A stretch of 64,000 nt of DNA from positions 1,426,001 through 1,490,000 of the forward strand of contig NC_014923.1 of assembly GCF_000185905.1 (NCBI RefSeq), in the 5' to 3' direction. Made by a program: the position numbers and the translations under genes. Below, in pieces: positions 29,261 to 37,744 of the stretch (position 1 is its first letter; each line of letters starts with the position of its first letter). This stretch comes from Mesorhizobium ciceri biovar biserrulae WSM1271 (GTDB taxonomy: Bacteria > Pseudomonadota > Alphaproteobacteria > Rhizobiales > Rhizobiaceae). Under the pieces are notes generated by a model that saw only the letters and a list, made by a program, of their open reading frames with translations, did not search any database and was not told the origin of the DNA.

Positions 29261-29484
29261 GGCAGGATCTCTCCTGTCCAGCCCAACAGGCTCTCATCCG
29301 CGTGCCGAGCATTCGGCAGCATAAAAATGCTCGCGTGCCGCCGACAAGAGTTTCATATTATCTTGCAGTCACGATTTTTGCGCTAAGATGCAACGATGCC
29401 CGGGCGGGGCAGCTCGATGGCGGCATGGGTTGCCGCTTGTCGTTCCTCGCTGCCGACGGGTTCCGTTTACAGGGGAGATGTATC

Positions 29485-30144
29485 ATGAGCCTTCGTATCA
29501 ACGACATTGCGCCGGATTTTACCGCCGAGACCACGCAAGGGACGATCAAATTCCATGACTGGATCGGGGACGGATGGGCGATCCTGTTCAGTCATCCCAA
29601 GAATTTCACGCCGGTCTGCACGACCGAGCTTGGCACGATGGCGGGGCTCGAAGGCGAATTCAAGAAGCGCAACGTCAAGATCATCGGCATTTCGGTCGAT
29701 CCGGTCGAAAGCCACGGCAAGTGGCAGGACGACATCAAGACGGCGACCGGCCATTCGGTGAACTACCCGCTGATCGGCGACAAGGACCTCAAGGTCGCCA
29801 AGCTCTACGACATGCTGCCGGGCGGTGCCGGCGAGACGTCGGAAGGCCGCACACCGGCCGACAATGCCACGGTGCGCTCGGTCTATGTCATCGGACCGGA
29901 CAAGAAGATCAAGCTGGTGCTGACCTACCCGATGACCACGGGCCGCAACTTCGATGAGATCCTGCGTGCGGTCGATTCCATGCAGCTGACCGCCAAGCAT
30001 CAGGTGGCGACGCCGGCAAACTGGAAGCAGGGCGAGGACGTCATCATCACCGCTGCCGTCTCCAACGAGGACGCGATCAGGCGCTTCGGCGCTTATGAGA
30101 CCATCCTGCCGTATCTGCGGAAGACCAAGCAGCCCTCTGCCTGA
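29485..30144 (+). CDS. 1-Cys peroxiredoxin (Prx6 type)
   Basis: The 219-residue thiol peroxidase has the peroxidatic Cys in HPKNFTPVCTTELGTM (about residue 47) and the Arg of the active site in GRTPADNATVRSVYVI. No resolving Cys is visible in the C-terminal part, so it is of the 1-Cys Prx6 class and needs an external thiol. It reduces hydrogen peroxide and lipid hydroperoxides. AGGGGAG lies ten bases before the ATG. The MBL-fold gene follows 92 bases later. Confidence 0.93.
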   Translation: MSLRINDIAPDFTAETTQGTIKFHDWIGDGWAILFSHPKNFTPVCTTELGTMAGLEGEFKKRNVKIIGISVDPVESHGKWQDDIKTATGHSVNYPLIGDKDLKVAKLYDMLPGGAGETSEGRTPADNATVRSVYVIGPDKKIKLVLTYPMTTGRNFDEILRAVDSMQLTAKHQVATPANWKQGEDVIITAAVSNEDAIRRFGAYETILPYLRKTKQPSA

Positions 30145-30236
30145 CCGCTGCTCGGAACAGTTTTTGGCTTTCCTGTCGCCGCGAGCGAAATGATGCTTGA
30201 CTGGCTCACCCGAGCGGACAACCATGCTCCTCTCGG

Positions 30237-31160
30237 GTGTCGTTAGAGAAAATCATTCCTGACGACCGAGAGTTGGGGAAGCCAGAATTGGACGTAGCTT
30301 TGGCCAGGCCGCAGGTCAGCGGCTTCTACGACAAGCCGACCGGGGCCATCCAGTATGTCGTCGCCGACCAGGCGACGAAACGCTGCGCCATCATCGATCC
30401 GATTCTCGATTTCGACGAGAAATCCGGTGCTACGGCAACGACGAATGCCGATATCCTGCTCGACTTCGTCAGCGAGCAGGGGCTGAGCGTCGAATGGATC
30501 CTCGACACCCATCCGCACGCCGATCATTTCTCGGCGGCGCACTATCTGAGGGAGAAGACCGGAGCGCCGACAGCGATCGGCGACAGGGTCGTCGACGTCC
30601 AGAATTTGTGGAAGGCGATCTACAACTGGCCGGATTTTCCCGCCGACGGTTCGCAGTGGGACAGGCTGTTTGGTGAAGGCGAAACCTTCACGGTCGGCAC
30701 GCTTCCGGTCAAGGTGCTGTTCTCGCCCGGCCATACGCTGGCGTCGATCACCTATGTGATCGGCGATGCCGCCTTCGTCCACGACACGCTGTTCATGCCC
30801 GACAGCGGCACAGCGAGGACGGACTTTCCCGGCGGCAGTGCCGCGCGGCTCTGGCGCTCGATCCAGGACATACTGGCGTTGCCGGACGAGACGCGGCTGT
30901 TCGTCGGTCATGACTATCAGGCCGGCGGCCGCGAACCCTTGTGGGAAAGCACGGTCGCCATACAGAAGGCGACCAACACCCATCTTGCCGCCGTCCGCAG
31001 CGAGGCCGAGTTCGTCGCCCTGCGCGAAGCGCGCGACAGGACGCTGCCGATGCCGAGGCTGATCCTGCATGCGCTGCAGGTCAACATGAATGGCGGGAGG
31101 CTGCCCGAACCCGAGGCGAATGGCCGGCGGTATCTAAAGTTTCCGCTGGATGGGCTTTGA
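30237..31160 (+). CDS. MBL-fold hydrolase, persulfide dioxygenase/Blh-like
   Basis: The protein (307 residues from GTG) has the metallo-beta-lactamase motif THPHADHFSAAHYL (HxHxDH), a further His in FSPGHTLASITY, the Asp in VHDTLFMPDSG and the last His in VGHDYQAGGR. The layout fits the ETHE1/Blh-like branch, whose members oxidise persulfides or handle sulfide. The start is uncertain: GTG at 30237 has no ribosome site, whereas TTG at 30288 follows GGGGAAG and gives a family-like N-terminus close to ARPQVSGFYD. Confidence 0.88.
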   Translation: MSLEKIIPDDRELGKPELDVALARPQVSGFYDKPTGAIQYVVADQATKRCAIIDPILDFDEKSGATATTNADILLDFVSEQGLSVEWILDTHPHADHFSAAHYLREKTGAPTAIGDRVVDVQNLWKAIYNWPDFPADGSQWDRLFGEGETFTVGTLPVKVLFSPGHTLASITYVIGDAAFVHDTLFMPDSGTARTDFPGGSAARLWRSIQDILALPDETRLFVGHDYQAGGREPLWESTVAIQKATNTHLAAVRSEAEFVALREARDRTLPMPRLILHALQVNMNGGRLPEPEANGRRYLKFPLDGL

Positions 31161-31184
31161 GAGATCGCTGCCGGCGAAGCTGCA

Positions 31185-31207
31185 ATCTCCCCCCTTGCGG
31201 GGGAGAT
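31185..31207. repeat. intergenic hairpin repeat (ATCTCCCCC type)
   Basis: Arms ATCTCCCCC and GGGGGAGAT enclose CTTGC. From memory this hairpin is a frequent intergenic repeat in Mesorhizobium. It may act as the 3' end of the MBL-fold gene. Confidence 0.6.
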
Positions 31208-31241
31208 CGGATGTCGTCTCCGCTTTCGCCAACCACATAAG

Positions 31242-31275
31242 AAAAAAAGCGGCGCCAGTTTCCTGGCGCCGCCTT
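31242..31275 (-). terminator. intrinsic terminator of rpoH (leftward)
   Basis: On the minus strand GGCGGCGCCAGG / CTGGCGCCGC arms with an AAA-centred loop are followed by seven T. It lies about 25 bases past the rpoH stop. Confidence 0.9.
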
Positions 31276-31299
31276 TAGATCTTGTGGCCTTTAGCCGGC

Positions 31300-32211
31300 T
31301 TAAGCTGCGGGCTGCGCCTCAATGGTGCGCAGCGCCTGGGTCTGGCGCTTGGCGGCGGCCTTGACCGCATCCTGTACCTTCTCGAAGGCGCGCACCTCGA
31401 TCTGGCGCACGCGCTCGCGGCTGATGTCGAATTCGGACGAAAGCTCTTCCAGCGTCAGCGGCTCCTCGGCGAGGCGACGGGCCTCGAAGATGCGCCGCTC
31501 GCGCTCGTTGAGCACGGCAAGAGCGCCCGACAGCATGCCGCGCCGGTTTTCCAGCTCGTCCTGCTCGATCAGCATCTCTTCCTGGCTTTCGTGGTCGTCG
31601 ACCAGCCAGTCCTGCCACTCGCCGGACTCACCTTCGCTCGCCCGGATCGGGGCATTGAGCGAGGCATCGCCCGACAGGCGGCGGTTCATCGACACCACTT
31701 CGGCTTCGGAAACGTTCAGCCTGGTGGCGATCTCGGCGATCTGGTCGGGCTTCAAGTCGCCGTCGTCGAGCGCCTGGATCTTGCCCTTCACCTTGCGCAG
31801 GTTGAAGAACAGGCGCTTCTGGTTGGCGGTCGTGCCCATCTTGACCAGGCTCCACGAGCGCAGGATGTACTCCTGGATCGAGGCCTTGATCCACCACATG
31901 GCATAGGTCGCGAGGCGGAAGCCGCGCTCGGGTTCGAATTTCTTGACGGCCTGCATCAGGCCGACATTGCCTTCCGAGATCACTTCGCCGATCGGCAGGC
32001 CATAGCCGCGATAGCCCATGGCGATCTTGGCGACGAGCCTGAGGTGGCTGGTGACGAGCTTGTGCGCAGCGGAGGTGTCTTCATGCTCGGCATAACGCTT
32101 GGCGAGCATGTACTCTTCCTGCGGCTGCAGCATGGGAAAGCGGCGGATTTCTTCCAGGTAGCGGCTGAGGCCGCCTTCGCCGGAAACGATACTGGGTAGT
32201 GACTGGGCCAT
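31300..32211 (-). CDS. rpoH: RNA polymerase heat-shock sigma factor RpoH
   Basis: The 303-residue sigma-32 class factor has region 2 with RLVAKIAMGYRGYGLPIGEV and FRLATYAMWWIKASIQEYIL, and the RpoH box QKRLFFNLRKVKG about residues 131-143, which separates it from RpoD. Region 4 is LTLEELSSEFDISRERVRQI. It directs heat-shock and other stress transcription; rhizobia often have two rpoH copies, and this resembles the RpoH1 type. It is divergent from nothing close; rluD lies upstream on the same strand. Confidence 0.95.
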   Translation of the reverse strand: MAQSLPSIVSGEGGLSRYLEEIRRFPMLQPQEEYMLAKRYAEHEDTSAAHKLVTSHLRLVAKIAMGYRGYGLPIGEVISEGNVGLMQAVKKFEPERGFRLATYAMWWIKASIQEYILRSWSLVKMGTTANQKRLFFNLRKVKGKIQALDDGDLKPDQIAEIATRLNVSEAEVVSMNRRLSGDASLNAPIRASEGESGEWQDWLVDDHESQEEMLIEQDELENRRGMLSGALAVLNERERRIFEARRLAEEPLTLEELSSEFDISRERVRQIEVRAFEKVQDAVKAAAKRQTQALRTIEAQPAA

Positions 32212-32412
32212 GATAGCGCCCCCTCTCTATTGGAGTGATGCCCCCGAAACGCGGCGGGCATGTGACGCGAGCACCAAAAGGCTCGCCCGCGACATCGGAT
32301 CTTATACAGGAACAAAACCAGAAAAGACAGGCATTTGTTCAACACGAAACAGTGTGTCACGGTGAAGTGAACAATGTCAGTCAGGTTTTTTGATGGCTTG
32401 TCGGTGACGGGT

Positions 32413-33453
32413 TCAGAGTTTGCGGAAGCCGCCGACGAGTTCCTCCATGTCCCTCGGTAACGGCGCCTCGAACCTCATCGTTAAATGGGTAGTGGGGTGG
32501 CGAAATGCAAGGAGCCAGGCATGCAAAGCTTGCCGGGGAAATGCCTTGACCTGGCTTTTCAGCGGTTCCGGCAGCCGGTTGGCCTTGGTGCGGAAGGCCT
32601 GGCCATAATCGGGGTCGCCGATCACCGGATGACCGATATGCGCCATGTGGACACGGATCTGGTGGGTGCGGCCGGTCTCCAGCCGGCATTCGACCATGCT
32701 GGCGGTGGCAAACTCCTGTTGGCTCTCGCCGAAGCGCTCCTGCACGGCGAAGTGGGTGACCGCATGGCGGGCGTCGTCGCGTCCTTCCGGCACCACGGCA
32801 CGGCGCACGCGGTCGGCGGCGCGGCCAAGCGGGGCGTCGACCCTTCCGGTCGGCCTCTGCGGTATGCCCCAGACCAGCGCCAGATAGGCACGTTCGAGAT
32901 CGCCGGTGAGGCCGTGATCGGCGAAAGCCTCGGAGAGTGACTTGTGGGCGCGGTCAGTCTTGGCGACCACCATGACGCCGCTGGTCTCCTTGTCGAGGCG
33001 GTGGACGATGCCTGGCCGCCGCACGCCGCCAATTCCGGAAAGGCTGTCGCCGCAATGATGGATCAGCGCGTTGACCAGCGTACCGGTCCAGTTGCCCGCT
33101 CCGGGGTGCACGACAAGCCCGGCCGGCTTGTTGATGACAATCAGCTCGTCGTCCTCATAAAGCACATCGAGTGCGATGTTCTCGCCCTGCGGCTCCGCCG
33201 GCTCCGGCTCCGGCATGGTAACCGACACGCTTTCGCCCGGCGCCATCTTGCGCTTGGTCTCATCGATCAGCTTGCCGTCGACCGAGACCGCGCCTTGCCT
33301 GATCAACATCTGCACGCGGCTGCGTGACATGTCCGGACCAAGCCTTGCCGCCAGCCACTGGTCGAGGCGCTGACCGGCCGCGTCCGCATCCGCCACCAGC
33401 ACGGTCGGTACCGCCTCTATCAATTCAGGGGCCTCTTCGTTATGAGCGCTCAT
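32413..33453 (-). CDS. rluD: RluD/RluA-family 23S rRNA pseudouridine synthase
   Basis: The 346-residue protein has an N-terminal S4 RNA-binding domain (GQRLDQWLAARLGPDMSRSR, about 30-90) and a catalytic domain with the RluA motif PGIVHRLDKETSGVMVVAKT, where the Asp attacks uridine. Further motifs are ETGRTHQIRVHMAHIGHPV and a Pro-x-His-like ending RHPTTHLTMRFEAPLP. It modifies helix 69 uridines of 23S rRNA if it is a true RluD. A much longer upstream frame is antisense to other genes, so I start at MSAHNEE. Confidence 0.92.
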   Translation of the reverse strand: MSAHNEEAPELIEAVPTVLVADADAAGQRLDQWLAARLGPDMSRSRVQMLIRQGAVSVDGKLIDETKRKMAPGESVSVTMPEPEPAEPQGENIALDVLYEDDELIVINKPAGLVVHPGAGNWTGTLVNALIHHCGDSLSGIGGVRRPGIVHRLDKETSGVMVVAKTDRAHKSLSEAFADHGLTGDLERAYLALVWGIPQRPTGRVDAPLGRAADRVRRAVVPEGRDDARHAVTHFAVQERFGESQQEFATASMVECRLETGRTHQIRVHMAHIGHPVIGDPDYGQAFRTKANRLPEPLKSQVKAFPRQALHAWLLAFRHPTTHLTMRFEAPLPRDMEELVGGFRKL

Positions 33454-33480
33454 TGAAAAACCGTTCCGGAACTGTTTGCC

Positions 33481-33864
33481 ATGGCCAGCCCGATCGCCGA
33501 AGAAGACCAGGATAAGCCGCTCGACCCCGAGGTCGAAAAGGTGCGCAGGAAACTCGTCCGCTTCGTCGGGATCAATCTCGGCCTGCTGTTCCTCGCCCTT
33601 ATGGTGGTGATCGGCGCCCTTGTCTACAAAGCGCGCAATGCACCGCCGGCGAACCCGCCGCTGGCCGGGGATATCCAGACACCCGCCGGCGAACCGGTCA
33701 GCGGCGACATCGTGCTGCCGGTCGGGGCCAAGGTGGTCAGCCAGTCGCTGTCCGGCAACCGTGTCTCGATCGACGCCGAGCTTGCCGACGGCAGCCGGAC
33801 GATCTTCGTCTACGACATCACTGAGCGACGCCTCATCGGCCGCTTTGCGATCCGCAACAAGTGA
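33481..33864 (+). CDS. conserved single-pass membrane protein (DUF6476-like)
   Basis: The 127-residue protein has an N-terminal cytoplasmic acidic segment, one membrane helix LVRFVGINLGLLFLALMVVI (about 25-45) and a small outer domain ending VYDITERRLIGRFAIRNK. Such proteins lie divergent from rluD and upstream of tRNA-Glu loci in rhizobia as I recall. The function is unknown. It starts 27 bases from rluD, so the two share a promoter region. Confidence 0.75.
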   Translation: MASPIAEEDQDKPLDPEVEKVRRKLVRFVGINLGLLFLALMVVIGALVYKARNAPPANPPLAGDIQTPAGEPVSGDIVLPVGAKVVSQSLSGNRVSIDAELADGSRTIFVYDITERRLIGRFAIRNK

Positions 33865-33912
33865 CCGAGCCGCAACGATGAACGGCAGCAGGCCCATGAG
33901 CAAGCCTCGGGG

Positions 33913-34320
33913 ATGAGCGGGTTCGCCGAACATCGTCGCGTCGCCACGGTCGCCCTGGTCGTCGCCAATTATGACGAGGCGATTGCCTGGTATGTCGAGA
34001 GGCTGGGTTTCCTGCTCGTCGAAAATGTCGATCTCGGCGGCGGCAAGCGCTGGGTCACAGTGGCGCCGGCCAACGGGCAGGGCGCCAGGCTGCTGCTGGC
34101 CGAGGCTTCCGACGAGGCGCAAAGCAAAAGTATCGGCAATCAGACCGGCGGGCGTGTCTTCCTGTTCCTGGAAACCGACGACTTTGCCCGCGACCACGCG
34201 GCGATGCTGGAGAAAGGCGTCGAATTCCGCGAAGCACCGCGCTTCGAGCCCTACGGCACGGTGGCGGTTTTCGCCGATCTGCATGGCAATCTCTGGGATC
34301 TGATCCAACCGAAACGATAG
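33913..34320 (+). CDS. VOC-family (glyoxalase superfamily) protein
   Basis: The 135-residue single VOC module has the paired beta-alpha-beta-beta-beta units: HRRVATVALVVANYDEAIAW, YVERLGFLLVENVDLGGGKR, and a second half ending FADLHGNLWDLIQPKR. Metal ligands may include His5 of the first strand and a Glu in the GVEFREAPRFE stretch. The substrate is unknown; similar proteins relate to antibiotic or metabolite binding. Confidence 0.8.
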   Translation: MSGFAEHRRVATVALVVANYDEAIAWYVERLGFLLVENVDLGGGKRWVTVAPANGQGARLLLAEASDEAQSKSIGNQTGGRVFLFLETDDFARDHAAMLEKGVEFREAPRFEPYGTVAVFADLHGNLWDLIQPKR

Positions 34321-34410
34321 GCTGACGGCCGGCTTTTCCTCGACCGGGGAAAGCGGCCTAACCCCAGTTGCTTTTTCCCAGCGCTCAGCCTATATCGCCG
34401 GTTCTTGAAC

Positions 34411-34485
34411 GCGCCCATCGTCTAGCGGTCAGGACACCGCCCTCTCACGGCGGGAACAGGGGTTCGATTCCCCTTGGGCGTACCA
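34411..34485 (+). tRNA. tRNA-Glu (anticodon CTC)
   Basis: The 75-base tRNA has acceptor arms GCGCCCA and TGGGCGT, the anticodon stem CCGCC/GGCGG around the loop CTCTCAC (anticodon CTC at 34444-34446), the T-arm AGGGG TTCGATT CCCCT and an encoded CCA. The D-arm contains TCTAGCGGTCAGGA. It is read rightward, downstream of the VOC gene. Confidence 0.95.
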
Positions 34486-34734
34486 AGTTTTTCGACAACT
34501 TTGCAGGATGCCGTCGATTTCGTTTCTGAAGTCGCGGAGCCTCGATACTGTGGCGTTCGGGAAACCCGCTCTGCACAGGTAGCCGCAGCCTTAAAAAATG
34601 CCAGTGGCACCAACCAGCCCGGCCTTTATTTCATTCGTCTGGCAAATGTTAACGGACGCGAAACCGAGAACCTTAACGTCCCCGCAACTCACGGCGAATA
34701 TTAGTTTTCGCTTTAGTAGCTGTAGGAGGTTGAA

Positions 34735-34911
34735 ATGCAGAAAATAGCTTGTCGTTTCGCTTGGGACGAGTCTGGCGCGACCGCGATCGAGTATGGCTTG
34801 ATCGCGGCTCTCATCGCGCTCGCGATCATCACCGGCGCCGGGGCGGTTGGCAATTCGCTCAACGGGATCTTCACGACCGTCGGCACTACGGTCAACAGCA
34901 GCGGCTCGTAA
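34735..34911 (+). CDS. Flp/Fap-type IVb pilin, orphan
   Basis: The 58-residue prepilin carries a short charged leader followed by the processing region SGATAIEYGLIAALIALAII, where Glu5 and Tyr of the mature Flp pilin are recognisable, then a hydrophobic helix. TAGGAGG lies three to eight bases before the ATG. The prepilin peptidase and tad secretion genes are not in the window, so it is unlinked to its assembly system. It lies 249 bases after tRNA-Glu. Confidence 0.9.
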   Translation: MQKIACRFAWDESGATAIEYGLIAALIALAIITGAGAVGNSLNGIFTTVGTTVNSSGS

Positions 34912-35185
34912 GTCGGTACATCAATTCGGTCGGCTATCGGCCGGATTCGCCGATCTCAGCCTCCAAAGCGCAGCGCGTACGTGCTTCCGATGCCTGGCAT
35001 CGGAAGTGCGGACGGCGCACTTTCCATCGGTCGGCTTTATCCGTTGCGTCACCGCGTTCGTCGCTTCTGGCGCCGCGGAGCTGTTTGCATTAGCATCACA
35101 TCATGGATCCTGGGGTACGGCTCCAGCGGCGCGCAGAACGCCGCGCTGTCCGTAAGGCCAGTTGATCCATGGGGGAGGAAGGCCA

Positions 35186-35767
35186 ATGCAGAAGCTGCAA
35201 TCGCAGGGCGTCCATCACATCACGCTGGTCGGCGCCGGGCGCCAGACCTCTATCGATTTCTGGGAAGGCGTGCTCGGCATGCCGTTCATCTTCGAACAGC
35301 CCAATCTCGACAAGCCGAGGGAAAGCCACCTCTATTTCGATCCCGGCGACGGCCGGCTGATCACTATCTTCACCGACGAGAGCCGGACGCCGGAGAAGCG
35401 GCGCACGCCGACCGATCCGGGCTGTGTTCACCACATCGCCTTTTCGGTGTCGCGCGTCACCTTCCTGCAGGCGGTCTCCCGGCTTGACGAGCGCGGCATC
35501 AAGCACAGCGGCGTCAAGGATCGCGGTTTCATGGATTCGATCTATTTCGAGGATCCGCTCGGCTTGCTGATCGAGTTGGCGTCCTACCGCTTCGAACCGC
35601 CGGCGGGCTTCACCCATGCGGATGTGCTGATGGAAGCGCACAGGCTGCGGGTCGGGCGCGGCGACTACAACATCGCCGAAGTGCATCTCGCCGATGCGAT
35701 CCAGACGCTCGTAGAGCGTTCCCGTGCCACCCTGTCGGACGATCGGGCGCCGAAGAACCCATACTGA
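35186..35767 (+). CDS. VOC-family dioxygenase-like protein
   Basis: The 193-residue protein has a single VOC module with metal-ligand candidates in SQGVHHITLVGAGRQTSID, the CVHHIAFSVS strand and the Glu of LGLLIELASYRFEPP. The extra C-terminal part (AHRLRVGRGDYNIAEVHLAD) is unlike the short glyoxalases. GGGGGAGGAAGG precedes the ATG. It lies 22 bases upstream of the GST gene, probably in the same operon. Confidence 0.85.
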   Translation: MQKLQSQGVHHITLVGAGRQTSIDFWEGVLGMPFIFEQPNLDKPRESHLYFDPGDGRLITIFTDESRTPEKRRTPTDPGCVHHIAFSVSRVTFLQAVSRLDERGIKHSGVKDRGFMDSIYFEDPLGLLIELASYRFEPPAGFTHADVLMEAHRLRVGRGDYNIAEVHLADAIQTLVERSRATLSDDRAPKNPY

Positions 35768-35789
35768 ACAGACCAGAGGGAGGAACAAG

Positions 35790-36647
35790 ATGGCCAAGAC
35801 AGCGACGAAGACTGCCGGGAAATCCGCGGCCAAAGCTGCCGCCAAGCCGGCGGCGAAAGCTGCGGCAACGCCAAAAGCCAAGGCGGCCGCCAAGCCTGCG
35901 GTGAAGGCGACGGCAAAAGCCGCGCCCAGGGCCAAGGCCAAGCCGGCCAAGAAGCCGGCGCTGAAGCTCAGCATGCTGAAGCCCAGCGTCAACAACATGA
36001 CCGTGCGGGTGTTTGCGCGCGCGGCGGGTTTCGACCACGCCGAGACCGATGCCTGGGGCCATACCCGTTCGCCGGAGTTCATGGCGCGAAATCCCGCCCA
36101 TTTGACACCGATGATCGAAGACAAGGGCCTGCCCAGAGGCGTGCTGTGGGAAAGCTGCGCCATCATGCAGTATCTCGCCAACAAGCACGGGTTGGAGAAA
36201 TTCTATCCGAAGGCGCCGGCCAAGCGGGCGATGGTCGACAGTGCGATGTTCTACCTGATCGGCACGCTCTACCCCTATGTGGCGCGCGCCACCTATCCGG
36301 CGCTCGGCTTCCCGCACTATGCCGGCGAGGTCGGCCACAGCGACGCCCATCCCGACAAGAAGTCCGAAGCCCAGAAGGCGGCGATGGCGGCGATTGCCGA
36401 GCCGCTGGAGGTCTTCCACTCGTTCTTCAGGGACGGCAAGCCGTTCATCGGCGGCAAGCATCCGTCGATCGCCGATATCCGGCTGGCGGCGACGCTCGAA
36501 TTTCTGGCCGTCATCGACTATGCCTTGCCCAAATGGGCGAAGGACTATGTGGCGGCGATCGAGAAGAAGCTCGGCAAGGCCTATAGCGAGCCGGCCGGCG
36601 ACGTGCGCGGTTATATCGCCCATGTGAAGTCCCAGGCCAAGGCCTGA
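35790..36647 (+). CDS. GST-fold protein with histone-H1-like Lys/Ala/Pro N-terminal tail
   Basis: The protein has 285 residues in two parts. Residues 1-58 are a low-complexity tail of AKAA, KPAAK and KAAP repeats with no acidic residues, similar in composition to bacterial H1-like proteins. Residues from about 59 form a GST fold: LKPSVNNMTVRVFARAAG, the cis-Pro loop NPAHLTPMIEDKG, the Glu/Ser pair in LWESCAIMQYLANKHG, and a helical domain with the N-capping GGKHPSIADIRLAATLEF. GAGGGAGGAAC precedes the ATG, which supports this start and so the tail. The role is unknown. Confidence 0.88.
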   Translation: MAKTATKTAGKSAAKAAAKPAAKAAATPKAKAAAKPAVKATAKAAPRAKAKPAKKPALKLSMLKPSVNNMTVRVFARAAGFDHAETDAWGHTRSPEFMARNPAHLTPMIEDKGLPRGVLWESCAIMQYLANKHGLEKFYPKAPAKRAMVDSAMFYLIGTLYPYVARATYPALGFPHYAGEVGHSDAHPDKKSEAQKAAMAAIAEPLEVFHSFFRDGKPFIGGKHPSIADIRLAATLEFLAVIDYALPKWAKDYVAAIEKKLGKAYSEPAGDVRGYIAHVKSQAKA

Positions 36648-36744
36648 GCTTAAGGGTTCGTTAACCAAAGCCCTGTCTACTGCAGGCAATTCGCTTTCGG
36701 CCCGCGACCACGGATGTACTGGCGCAGAACGTCGCAGCGATAGG

Positions 36745-36770
36745 AAAGGTCGGCGCAATGCCGGCCTTTT
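36745..36770 (+). terminator. intrinsic terminator downstream of the GST gene
   Basis: AAAGGTCGGC / GCCGGCCTTTT with a GCAAT loop. It lies about 100 bases past the GST stop and ends the VOC-GST transcript. Confidence 0.75.
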
Positions 36771-36796
36771 GCTTTTCGCACGCCCTCTCTTTGTTC

Positions 36797-36869
36797 GATG
36801 CAATTCCCAAGGGAAAAGCGTTATGCGCTTTTCCGGGAAAACCGTTTCACACTTAACCGGCATTGCTTT
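36797..36869. repeat. Mesorhizobium-type palindromic repeat
   Basis: A perfect GGAAAAGCG / CGCTTTTCC hairpin (36812-36834) is followed by GGGAAAACCGTTTCACACTT, giving an element with the same AAAACCG-N-CACTT layout as the repeat at 15969-16013. Together with the terminator and about 150 bases of featureless sequence it accounts for the gap 36648-37027. Confidence 0.65.
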
Positions 36870-37027
36870 ATCGCCAGGCGCGATCGAGCAGCGATCAGAC
36901 CGCGCAAGCCCAGTCAGGTGTCGCTTTTTCGGCGTCAAGTTTGCCGAGAGATATTGCCATTGCCGACGTTGGCCCTACCATCCATTGAGCGTCCCAGATG
37001 GACCGTGGTCAGGCGTGAGGGCTGGCG

Positions 37028-37396
37028 ATGAAAAGCGTTGCGAGACGGATTGCGGTTGCGGGCGTGATGCTGGCGGGCGCTGTTCATGCGTCAAGTGCAG
37101 CCGAACTCAACACGATGGACGATGTTGGGGCCGCGATCCAGGCTTGCTGGACACCGCCGGCGGGAGCGGGAACCGCCAGCGTCACCTTGAGCTTCAGCTT
37201 CAAGCGGGACGGCACGCTGATCGGCCCACCGAGGCCGACAGCCATCAAGGTAGAAGGCGATGCCAAGGCGAAGAAGTCCTTTGTCGACGCCGCAACGACC
37301 GCCTTGCAGAATTGTCTGCCCCTGACCTTCTCAGCGAAACTGGCGCAAGGCATCGCCGGCAACGTGTTCACGTTGCAATTCGCCTCTCCCAAGTAG
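37028..37396 (+). CDS. secreted protein with TolA/TonB C-terminal-like domain
   Basis: The 122-residue protein has a signal peptide (RRIAVAGVMLAGAVHASSAAE, cleavage near Ala25). The mature part resembles a free-standing TonB/TolA C-terminal domain: AIQACWTPPAGAG, FSFKRDGTLIGPPRPTAI, and a final AATTALQNCLPLTF helix-strand with two Cys that could pair. It should be periplasmic. The family match is by eye; no TonB box or Pro-rich linker is present. Confidence 0.65.
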   Translation: MKSVARRIAVAGVMLAGAVHASSAAELNTMDDVGAAIQACWTPPAGAGTASVTLSFSFKRDGTLIGPPRPTAIKVEGDAKAKKSFVDAATTALQNCLPLTFSAKLAQGIAGNVFTLQFASPK

Positions 37397-37411
37397 GCAC
37401 CCGCCGCCGGC

Positions 37412-37624
37412 TCAATGGTGACTGCGCCTTGCCGCGGCATGCCGGGCAAGATCGGGCGTTTCGAAGACGTAGTCGTTCCAGGCCGATTCCGGAACCTGAC
37501 CGGCCAGATAGCATTCCAGCAACAGGCTTTGTTCGGGATTGAGAGGCCTTGGCGCGCGCTGATCCAGCCCCAGCGAGTGAAACAGGTTTCTTGTCAGGTC
37601 CGAGACGGTGAAGTGGATCGACAT
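37412..37624 (-). CDS. small hypothetical protein
   Basis: The 70-residue soluble protein reads MSIHFTVSDLTRNLFHSLGL and ends ETPDLARHAAARRSHH. I recognise no family. AAGGGAGAAC lies upstream of the ATG at good spacing, which argues for a real gene. It converges on the secreted protein gene and is next to the AT-rich stretch. Confidence 0.5.
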   Translation of the reverse strand: MSIHFTVSDLTRNLFHSLGLDQRAPRPLNPEQSLLLECYLAGQVPESAWNDYVFETPDLARHAAARRSHH

Positions 37625-37744
37625 CTGCGTTCTCCCTTTGGTCCTTCAACGCGGAAGACCGGGCAAAGGTTTCGAACGCCTGGCGATAATGGCGGTCCGT
37701 TTCGTTGCAGGTCCGCGGCGAGGGTCGGGCTTGCGCTTTCCTTC

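Noticed and set aside
29261..29484. Possible 6S RNA after zapA
   Set aside because: The position is typical, but I could not recognise the long interrupted hairpin of 6S RNA.
33454..34308. N-terminal extension of rluD to 631 residues
   Set aside because: The added part is antisense to the DUF6476-like and VOC genes; RluD starts at MSAHNEE.
34422..34613. 63-residue leftward frame ending GNRTPVPAVRG
   Set aside because: This is a well-known artefact from translating the antisense of tRNA-Glu.
34486..34734. Integrase remnant or attachment site after tRNA-Glu
   Set aside because: No integrase motif and no visible repeat of the tRNA 3' end in the window.
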